Assembly: GCA_030043395.1 (NCBI GenBank)
Contig: JASHXW010000413.1
Coordinates: 1 to 7,538, forward strand
DNA from: Streptosporangiaceae bacterium
GTDB taxonomy: Bacteria; Actinomycetota; Actinomycetes; Streptosporangiales; Streptosporangiaceae
DNA: 7,538 bases
Direction of reading: 5' to 3'
Shown: positions 1 through 4,188 of the stretch, in pieces
Position numbering within the stretch: the first letter of the stretch is position 1
Layout of the letters: each line of letters opens with the position of its first letter
The notes under the pieces: model-generated
Told to the model about the DNA's origin: nothing
Seen by the model: only the letters and a program-made list of their open reading frames with translations
Databases searched by the model: none
Position numbers and translations under genes: made by a program

Positions 1-345
1 TGCGGCGTCTACGACCCGGCGCAGGCCAGGATCGAGGCCGAGTCGGTCAAGGCCATCTGCGAGAAGTACCAGCAGAACACCGACGCCGAGTTCCGCGCCC
101 GGGCACTGCAGATCAAGGAAGAGCGCTCCGAGCTGGTCAAGCACCACCTGTGGGTGCTGTGGACCGACTACTTCAAGCCACCGCACTTCGAGAAGTACCC
201 GCAGCTGAACCAGCTGTTCAACGAGGCAACCAAGGCCGCCGGCGCGGCCGGCACCAAGGGCAGCACCGACGTGGCCAAGGCCGACGCCCTGCTCGCCAAG
301 ATCAAGGAGATCTCCGACATCTTCTGGGAGACCAAGCAAGGCTAG
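1..345 (+). CDS. sodN: Nickel superoxide dismutase, 3' part (N-terminus outside window)
   Basis: Disproportionates superoxide to oxygen and hydrogen peroxide using a Ni centre held by the N-terminal nickel hook; the family forms a cytoplasmic homohexamer of four-helix bundles. The reading frame is open from base 1 and gives 114 residues beginning CGVYDPAQARIEAES, which continues the family's mature N-terminus HCDLP; the first visible Cys is therefore Cys6, a Ni ligand, and Tyr4 here corresponds to active-site Tyr9. His1, Cys2 and the propeptide lie upstream. Further family hallmarks are KHHLWVLWTDYFKPPHFEKYP (split here: KHHLWVLW then TDYFKPPHFEKYP), NEATKAAG and the end IFWETKQG. Length (about 119 residues for the mature form) agrees with the family's roughly 117. 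A strong hairpin follows, so this looks like a transcript end. The maturation peptidase gene sodX, often next to sodN, is not downstream here. The identification is nearly certain. Confidence 0.97.
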   Translation, partial: CGVYDPAQARIEAESVKAICEKYQQNTDAEFRARALQIKEERSELVKHHLWVLWTDYFKPPHFEKYPQLNQLFNEATKAAGAAGTKGSTDVAKADALLAKIKEISDIFWETKQG

Positions 346-357
346 AAAACACACAGC

Positions 358-396
358 CGGCGCGGGTCCTGGCAGGGGCAGCCTGGGCCCGCGCCG
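358..396 (+). terminator. Intrinsic-type terminator hairpin after sodN
   Basis: Bases 358-373 pair with 381-396: a 16-position stem with one T.T mismatch (370/384) and one G.T wobble (367/387), closing a 7-base loop (374-380). The stem begins 12 bases after the sodN stop codon. There is no T-run behind it, as is usual for actinobacterial terminators. It separates sodN from the rsbW-sigF pair. Confidence 0.8.
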
Positions 397-525
397 CGCA
401 TACCGCGTGGGCTAGCATCGCGCAAGCTGCAGCCAGCGAGCGCCAGCGCACTTCCGGGGCCGAGATAAGTTGCAGTAGAGAGGTCGACACCCACCGTGAC
501 GAGGGAACGACGGTTGACCGTTGTT

Positions 526-530
526 GGAGG
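526..530 (+). promoter_or_regulatory. Ribosome binding site deciding the rsbW start
   Basis: GGAGG at 526-530 sits six bases before a GTG at 537. It is the only clear Shine-Dalgarno in the frame and fixes the start of the anti-sigma gene although the frame is open far upstream, into sodN. Confidence 0.8.
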
Positions 531-536
531 GCAGAA

Positions 537-1118
537 GTGACCGAGGAAGGAATCGCTCCGTCGGCGATTCGGACTATTGCCGAGGCTCCCGAGATCTCGG
601 AAGTTCCGAACAATTCGCTAAATCCAGGCATTGCGGAGGACAGCGAAGAAGGCAGTAATCCGGATTCTCCGCGCAACTCAGCCACAAAGGGCACGGCTGC
701 CAACAGGGCAGCCGACGTCAGGGCTGCGGGCGAGATCCGTGACGAGGTAACCATCCGCATGCCAGCCGACGGCGCTTACCTCTCCGTGCTGCGGACCGCG
801 ACCGCCGGGCTGGCGGCGCGGCTGGACTTCACTCTCGACGAGATAGAGGACATGCGCATCGCCGTCGACGAGGCTTGCGCCATGCTGCTCAGCCAGGCAA
901 TTCCGGGCAGCAACCTCGACTGCGACTTCACGCTCGGCCAGGACGAGATGACGATCTCGGTCTCCGTCCGGTGCCTGGCTCCGCGCGTTCCGTCGAGCGA
1001 CACGTTCGCCTGGACCGTGCTGTCGGCGCTGGCCGGCCGGGTTGACGCCGAGGTCGGACCCGGTGACGTGCTCACGATCGTGCTGCGAAAGAGCCGCGAC
1101 TCATCGAGGTCAGTATGA
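537..1118 (+). CDS. rsbW: Anti-sigma factor, RsbW/UsfX type (GHKL ATPase fold)
   Basis: Predicted 193-residue cytoplasmic anti-sigma factor that would bind and hold inactive the sigma factor encoded just downstream. Residues about 68-186 match the small GHKL-fold anti-sigma family: strand DEVTIRMPADGAYLSVLR, the helix LDFTLDEIEDMRIAVDEACAML (split: IEDMRIAVDEACAML is the N-box region, residues 103-117), and the late helix DTFAWTVLSALAGRV. The N-box has Met where SpoIIAB/RsbW kinases have Asn; as I recall it, mycobacterial UsfX (partner of SigF) also lacks this Asn, so this is closer to UsfX than to Bacillus RsbW. The first 65 residues are an acidic, Ser/Pro/Asn-rich tail without fold signals, longer than in UsfX (145 residues). 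GTG start chosen from the GGAGG six bases upstream. The stop overlaps the sigma gene's ATG (ATGA), indicating translational coupling. No anti-anti-sigma gene is in the window. usfX would be an equally good symbol. Confidence 0.88.
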   Translation: MTEEGIAPSAIRTIAEAPEISEVPNNSLNPGIAEDSEEGSNPDSPRNSATKGTAANRAADVRAAGEIRDEVTIRMPADGAYLSVLRTATAGLAARLDFTLDEIEDMRIAVDEACAMLLSQAIPGSNLDCDFTLGQDEMTISVSVRCLAPRVPSSDTFAWTVLSALAGRVDAEVGPGDVLTIVLRKSRDSSRSV

Positions 1119-2053
1119 CGGGGGAAGTTGAGGTCGCCTTGACCGAGGAGTTCGAGACGATGACGGCCGAGCCTGCCGGGGGGCAGGCGCTCGCCGATGG
1201 CGACGAGGTCCTGGCTGTGACCGGCCTGATCACTGACGAGCTCGACGAGGACGCGTCCGAGCGGCTCTCCGGGGCGATCAGGATCCAGCACGCGGTACGG
1301 GATCGCGGTCATGCCAGGGAACTGTTCGTGCTGCTCGCCGAGCTGCCAGACGGCGATCCTGAGCGACTGCGGATTCGCGGCGAGCTGGTCGAGCTGCATC
1401 TCCCGCTGGTCGAGTACCTCGCCCGCCGGTTCCGCAACCGCGGCGAATGGCTCGACGACCTGACTCAGGTGGCCACGATAGGCCTGATCAAGTCCATCGA
1501 CCGGTTCGACCTCAGCCGCGGCGTGGAGTTCTCCACGTACGCCACGCCAACCATTGTCGGCGAGATCAAGCGCCACTTCAGGGACAAGGGCTGGGCCGTG
1601 CGGGTCCCGCGCCGGCTCCAGGAGCTGAAGCTGGCGCTGACCAAGGCCATCGGTGACCTCGCCCAGCGCCTAGGCCGGGCTCCTACCGTCGCCGAGCTCG
1701 CCGCGCACTTGCAGATGAGCGAGGACGACGTGCTGGAGGGCCTGGAGTCCGCCAACGCGTATTCGACAGTCTCGCTCGACGCGCCGGACTCCGGCGACGA
1801 GGACGCTCCCGCAGTAGCCGAGTCACTTGGCATGGTGGACGAGGCGCTAGAGGGCGTGGAGTACCGGGAGTCGCTGAAGCCGCTGCTTGAGCGCCTGCCA
1901 CCGCGGGAGAAGCGGATCCTCCTGCTGCGCTTCTTCGGCAACATGACCCAGTCGCAGATAGCGACCGAGCTCGGCATCTCCCAGATGCACGTCTCCAGGT
2001 TGCTCGCCCGCACGCTCACCCAGCTCCGCGAGGGCCTGACGAGCGACGACTGA
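1115..2053 (+). CDS. sigF: RNA polymerase sigma factor, SigF/SigB family
   Basis: 312-residue alternative sigma factor of the group 3 SigB/SigF/SigG class, which directs RNA polymerase to stress, stationary-phase or developmental genes. Region 2 spans about residues 90-160, with LPLVEYLARRFRNRG, the core-binding stretch DDLTQVATIGLIKSIDRFD and the -10-recognising FSTYATPTIVGEIKRHFRDK; region 3 about 165-245 (GRAPTVAELAAHL); region 4 about 250-306, with LPPREKRILLLRFF and the helix-turn-helix TQSQIATELGISQMHVSRLL that reads the -35. The start ATG overlaps the upstream anti-sigma stop by four bases and has GAGGT four bases ahead, so the two proteins are made together, as expected for a sigma/anti-sigma pair. 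The first 55 residues are an Asp/Glu-rich extension not needed for the sigma fold; a second in-frame Met at residue 16 is a less likely start. The gene ends 13 bases from a convergent gene. Confidence 0.95.
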   Translation: MTGEVEVALTEEFETMTAEPAGGQALADGDEVLAVTGLITDELDEDASERLSGAIRIQHAVRDRGHARELFVLLAELPDGDPERLRIRGELVELHLPLVEYLARRFRNRGEWLDDLTQVATIGLIKSIDRFDLSRGVEFSTYATPTIVGEIKRHFRDKGWAVRVPRRLQELKLALTKAIGDLAQRLGRAPTVAELAAHLQMSEDDVLEGLESANAYSTVSLDAPDSGDEDAPAVAESLGMVDEALEGVEYRESLKPLLERLPPREKRILLLRFFGNMTQSQIATELGISQMHVSRLLARTLTQLREGLTSDD

Positions 2054-2066
2054 CCGGGCCGCTGCC

Positions 2067-2531
2067 CTACCTGGTGCCGCTCGGCGGCTCCTGCGCGTCC
2101 AACGTCAGCGCGCGGATGCTGGACGGAACGAGCAGCAGGACGAAACCGGCAACCGACAGCACGAGGCCAGGCACACCCCAGTCATATCTCTGGCTCTGCA
2201 CGAGGTAAATCCCGACGATGCCGGTGAACAGCTGAGTGAGCAGCGCTGGCGTGCGGCTCCACCGCCTGCCCCTGGCCAGGCCGACGGCGACCATGCCGAG
2301 CACGACTGCGGTCGCCAGCCCGATCGCGGTAATGGCGATGCCGCTGGCGCTCTGGTAGGACCTTCCCTCGGCCGTCGCGATCCCCGCCAGGATGGCGGCG
2401 ATCAGGATCGCGACGGACTGCACAGCCTCGACTGCGGCGGCCAAAGTGACGCTCAGCGGACGTCCGTGACGCGGCGCCGCAACGCCGACGCTAGCCTGTC
2501 CGCGTGCGCGCGCTTCTGATCGTGAACCCAC
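2067..2531 (-). CDS. Small conserved integral membrane protein, four predicted helices
   Basis: 154 residues. After a basic, non-hydrophobic N-terminus (residues 1-25, many Arg) there are four likely transmembrane segments at about 27-51, 62-86, 93-112 and 118-137, with the loop GLARGRRWSRTPALL between helices 2 and 3 and a short polar C-tail; Arg-rich parts suggest both ends lie in the cytoplasm. No catalytic motif is visible and I do not assign a function. In position and orientation (divergent from a lipid kinase gene beside whiB1) it matches the integral membrane protein Rv3217c of M. tuberculosis as I remember that locus. The GTG start at 2531 is supported by GGAGG six bases upstream on this strand, although that places the first 28 bases inside the divergent kinase gene. 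A start further in (for example TTG or CTG near residues 26-30) is less well supported. Confidence 0.8.
   Translation of the reverse strand: MGSRSEARARGQASVGVAAPRHGRPLSVTLAAAVEAVQSVAILIAAILAGIATAEGRSYQSASGIAITAIGLATAVVLGMVAVGLARGRRWSRTPALLTQLFTGIVGIYLVQSQRYDWGVPGLVLSVAGFVLLLVPSSIRALTLDAQEPPSGTR
2492..2497 (+). promoter_or_regulatory. Candidate -10 box for a leaderless lipid kinase transcript
   Basis: TAGCCT fits the actinobacterial -10 pattern TANNNT and is exactly six bases before the GTG start at 2504, so transcription would begin at or next to the start codon. No Shine-Dalgarno precedes that start. A GTGACG at 2466-2471 is a poor, over-spaced (20 bases) -35 candidate. The element lies inside the coding region of the opposite-strand membrane protein. 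Confidence 0.5.
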
Positions 2532-3457
2532 GAGCTACCTCCACGACCCGGCTCAGCCGGGATGTCATCGCGTCGGCCCTGGCATCCGCCGTCCAACTTG
2601 ACGTCGTGGAGACACGCTACCGGGGCCATGCCACAAAGCTGGCATCGGTCGCCCGATCCGACGGCTACCAGCTTGTCATCACGCTCGGCGGGGACGGCAC
2701 TGTCAACGAGGCCGTCAACGGCATCATGACCAGTGGCAAGCCCGACGAGGAGCTTCCCTCCGACCCGGCAAGCGAGCTGCCCGCGCTGGCCGCACTGCCC
2801 GGCGGCAACGCGAACGTGTTCACCGGCGCGCTGCACCTGCCCCGCGATCCCGTCGACGCGACCGGGCAGATACTCCAGGCGCTTGGCGAGCACCGCGAGC
2901 GGACCATCGGCCTGGGCCGGGCCGGGGACAGGTACTTCACCTTCAACTCCGGCCTTGGCCTGGACGCCGAGGTCGTCCGCGCCGTCCAGGGCCTGCGTGC
3001 GCACGGGCGGCCGGTCACCCCGGCACTGTACGTGCGCATGGCGCTGCGCCAGTTCTACCAGCAGACGGACCGCAAGCATCCCAGCCTGTCCATCGAGCTG
3101 GAAGGCATGCCCGAGCAAGGACCGGCGTTCCTCAGCATCATCTCCAACACCTCGCCGTGGACGTACCTTGGCAGCCGCGCCGTCCACGCCAACCCGCAGG
3201 CCGACTTCGATGCAGGCCTGGACATTCTTGCGCTGCGCAATTTGTCGTCATTCGGCACGCTCTATAACATCAGCCAGATGCTGACAGCCGGGCACCGTCA
3301 TCTGCGCCGCAGGGGCATCCTTTCCTTCCACGATCAGCCGGTCGTCTCGATGCACGCCAGCCGGCCGGTCGCGTTCCAGATCGACGGGGAGTACGTAGGC
3401 GAGCGCGAGGATGTCACTTTCAGGTCTGTCCCCGAAGCGCTCAGAGTTGTAGCCTGA
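2504..3457 (+). CDS. Diacylglycerol/lipid kinase, DgkB/YegS family
   Basis: 317-residue soluble or membrane-peripheral kinase predicted to transfer phosphate from ATP to a lipid alcohol such as diacylglycerol, a step in phospholipid recycling. The N-terminus LLIVNPRATST is the family's opening strand; GGDGTVNEAVNG (residues 62-73) is the nucleotide-binding signature of the DAGK catalytic domain; LPGGNANVF (98-106) is its second conserved loop, usually P-x-GT-x-N, here with Gly-Gly-Asn; FNSGLGLDAEVV (147-158) and the C-terminal FQIDGEYVG (291-299), carrying the conserved Asp-Gly, complete the two-domain fold. Length is normal for the family. The actual lipid substrate cannot be read from the sequence. 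GTG start chosen because the conserved strand begins at residue 4 and a TANNNT box lies six bases ahead (leaderless). Divergent from, and overlapping by 28 bases, the membrane protein gene; it is upstream of whiB1 on the same strand, the order of Rv3218-whiB1. Confidence 0.93.
   Translation: MRALLIVNPRATSTTRLSRDVIASALASAVQLDVVETRYRGHATKLASVARSDGYQLVITLGGDGTVNEAVNGIMTSGKPDEELPSDPASELPALAALPGGNANVFTGALHLPRDPVDATGQILQALGEHRERTIGLGRAGDRYFTFNSGLGLDAEVVRAVQGLRAHGRPVTPALYVRMALRQFYQQTDRKHPSLSIELEGMPEQGPAFLSIISNTSPWTYLGSRAVHANPQADFDAGLDILALRNLSSFGTLYNISQMLTAGHRHLRRRGILSFHDQPVVSMHASRPVAFQIDGEYVGEREDVTFRSVPEALRVVA
2538..2542 (-). promoter_or_regulatory. Ribosome binding site for the membrane protein, inside the kinase gene
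   Basis: CCTCC on the plus strand reads GGAGG on the minus strand and stands six bases before the GTG at 2531. It lies within the first codons (about 12-13) of the divergent lipid kinase gene and decides the start of the membrane protein. Confidence 0.65.
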
Positions 3458-3570
3458 ACACGCTGCAGGCGGGCTGGCAGGCGTACGTTCTTCCGAATTC
3501 GCGCGTACATTACAAACCGGAACGGGCCACAGGACGGACACCGTACCTGGTAGATGGATCATGCCCGTCA

Positions 3571-3586
3571 TGTGACTGATCTGACA
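3571..3586 (+). promoter_or_regulatory. Candidate CRP/FNR-family binding site upstream of whiB1
   Basis: TGTGA-CTGATC-TGACA matches the CRP palindrome TGTGA-N6-TCACA at 9 of 10 fixed positions with exact spacing. whiB1 of M. tuberculosis is known to be controlled by its CRP homologue (Rv3676), which supports the assignment. It would lie about 67 bases before the possible transcript start near 3646. The match is one motif seen by eye and may be chance. Confidence 0.4.
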
Positions 3587-3705
3587 CCGAAATCCGTCCT
3601 AACCTTTGCCCAAGGGTCTTGCGCTCGAACGATTAACTTGGGAGGGTTGTAACACTCCTGGCGAGAGGGGCGAGGACGCGCGCCCGTGCCAGGCAGGCGA
3701 TGTCT

Positions 3706-3734
3706 GCGCGGGGGCCCTGTCCCCAGGGCCGCGC
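3706..3734 (+). promoter_or_regulatory. Strong hairpin in whiB1 leader
   Basis: GGCCCTG (3713-3719) pairs with CAGGGCC (3724-3730) around a 4-base loop, and GCGC (3706-3709) with GCGC (3731-3734), leaving a three-G bulge: 11 Watson-Crick pairs. A five-pair hairpin (3734-3747) abuts it. It could be a structural element of the leader or an attenuator; the following bases carry no T-run. Confidence 0.5.
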
Positions 3735-3768
3735 CACGGGGGCGTGGTCTGGCGGATCTCCCGGGAGC

Positions 3769-3789
3769 CGGGACACGGCAGATGTCCCG
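3769..3789 (+). promoter_or_regulatory. Second hairpin in whiB1 leader
   Basis: CGGGACA (3769-3775) pairs perfectly with TGTCCCG (3783-3789) around a 7-base loop. Confidence 0.45.
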
Positions 3790-3806
3790 TACTGGTAGAG
3801 GCTGAA

Positions 3807-3829
3807 TCGGGTCGTAACGGAGAACCCGA
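3807..3829 (+). promoter_or_regulatory. Third hairpin in whiB1 leader
   Basis: TCGGGT (3807-3812) pairs perfectly with ACCCGA (3824-3829) around an 11-base loop that contains GTAACGGAGA. Confidence 0.4.
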
Positions 3830-3844
3830 CATACGGAATAGCTC

Positions 3845-3858
3845 GTGAATTCGTTCAC
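3845..3858 (+). promoter_or_regulatory. UUCG-tetraloop hairpin in whiB1 leader
   Basis: GTGAA (3845-3849) pairs with TTCAC (3854-3858) around TTCG, the sequence of the stable UUCG tetraloop, although closed here by A-T rather than the optimal C-G pair. The stem bases also include a GTG that opens a short reading frame. Confidence 0.45.
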
Positions 3859-3868
3859 AAGCACGACG

Positions 3869-3910
3869 GAGGTGGCGGACCGCCACGGTCTGCTGAACCT
3901 CACAGAGGAG
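3869..3910 (+). promoter_or_regulatory. whiB1 ribosome binding site with two alternative pairings
   Basis: GAGGAG (3905-3910), eight bases before the ATG at 3919, is the Shine-Dalgarno. CCTC at 3898-3901 can pair with its GAGG (3905-3908) across a 3-base loop, hiding it. The same segment, as ACCTC (3897-3901), can instead pair with GAGGT (3869-3873), enclosing part of the hairpin GTGGCG/CGCCAC (3872-3886) and freeing the Shine-Dalgarno. The two pairings exclude each other. The pairings are seen in the sequence; that they regulate translation is inference. Confidence 0.35.
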
Positions 3911-3918
3911 TGGACCGC

Positions 3919-4167
3919 ATGGACTGGCGCAATTATGCTGCCTGCCGCGACGTCGACCCGGAGCTGTTCTTCCCGATCGGTAACACCGGTCCTGCCCTGC
4001 TCCAGATCGACGAGGCAAAGCAGGTATGCGCACGCTGCAAGGTAGCGGAGGCGTGCCTGCAATGGGCGCTGGAAAGCGGTCAGGACTCGGGCGTCTGGGG
4101 CGGACTGAGCGAGGACGAGCGGCGCGCGCTGAAGCGGCGCGGCGCACGGGTTGGGGCAAGCGCCTAG
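3919..4167 (+). CDS. whiB1: WhiB-family iron-sulfur transcription factor, WhiB1/WblE type
   Basis: 82 residues (M. tuberculosis WhiB1 has 84). WhiB1 carries an oxygen-tolerant, NO-sensitive [4Fe-4S] cluster, binds region 4 of the primary sigma factor and is an essential regulator in mycobacteria; WblE is the Streptomyces counterpart. All family features are visible: cluster ligands Cys9, Cys37, Cys40 and Cys46 in C-x27-C-x2-C-x5-C spacing; Trp3 and DPELFFP (residues 13-19), which form the sigma-contacting surface; the turn DSGVWGGLSEDERRAL (56-71) with the GVWGG signature; and a basic tail KRRGARVG for DNA contact. The opening MDWRNYAACRD agrees closely with WhiB1 orthologues, so I choose ATG 3919, with GAGGAG eight bases ahead, over the GTG at 3910 that lies inside that Shine-Dalgarno. 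A long structured leader and a CRP-like site precede it. It converges on pdtaS with 16 bases between stops, the same arrangement as in M. tuberculosis. Confidence 0.96.
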   Translation: MDWRNYAACRDVDPELFFPIGNTGPALLQIDEAKQVCARCKVAEACLQWALESGQDSGVWGGLSEDERRALKRRGARVGASA

Positions 4168-4188
4168 CTGGCGGCGATTCTGGTCAGC
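4167..4188. terminator. Weak inverted repeat between convergent whiB1 and pdtaS
   Basis: GCTGGC (4167-4172) can pair with GGTCAGC's last six bases (4183-4188) with one G.T wobble and a 10-base loop. It spans the ends of both genes and could serve both strands as a terminator, but it is short and has no T-run. Confidence 0.25.

Larger units (their letters stand above)
3458..3918 (+). other. 461-bp gene-free stretch: long, structured whiB1 upstream region
   Basis: I see no convincing gene here. The first part (3452-3482) has only weak small inverted repeats (GCCTG/CAGGC), so termination after the kinase is uncertain. A CRP-like palindrome lies at 3571-3586, and TAACTT at 3634-3639 is a possible -10 (no good -35), which would place a transcript start near 3646. 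From there to the whiB1 start, about 270 bases hold at least five hairpins (listed separately), ending with one that can cover the Shine-Dalgarno. Base composition is less biased than in the flanking genes. One open frame (3606-3848) is judged spurious; a second (from GTG 3845) is mentioned as a finding. Confidence 0.6.

Noticed and set aside
503..508. GGGAAC as a SigB/SigF-type -10 for autoregulation of rsbW-sigF
   Set aside because: Only one mismatch to GGGTAC, but no GNNT/GTTT-type -35 at 14-17 bases, so the promoter is not supported.
150..536. Extension of the rsbW frame upstream through the terminator and into sodN
   Set aside because: It overlaps the certain sodN gene in another frame and crosses the terminator hairpin; GGAGG before GTG 537 gives a proper start.
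589..600. Perfect 12-base palindrome CCGAGATCTCGG
   Set aside because: It lies in the rsbW coding region with no loop to form a hairpin and no second copy; probably chance.
2076..2088. Five-pair hairpin GCCGC/GCGGC near the sigF/membrane protein junction
   Set aside because: Too small to call a terminator and lies within the end of the membrane protein's coding region.
2453..3187. Long open frames opposite the lipid kinase gene
   Set aside because: Typical antisense shadows of high-GC coding DNA; the plus strand carries complete kinase motifs.
3606..3848. 80-codon open frame (TTG start) in the whiB1 upstream region, its stop overlapping GTG 3845
   Set aside because: Codon use is mixed, no Shine-Dalgarno or family motif is seen, and the region is full of RNA hairpins; most likely chance.
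3835..3855. GGAAT...GTT resembling a SigR-type promoter before whiB1
   Set aside because: The spacing between the two parts is 13 bases instead of about 18-19.
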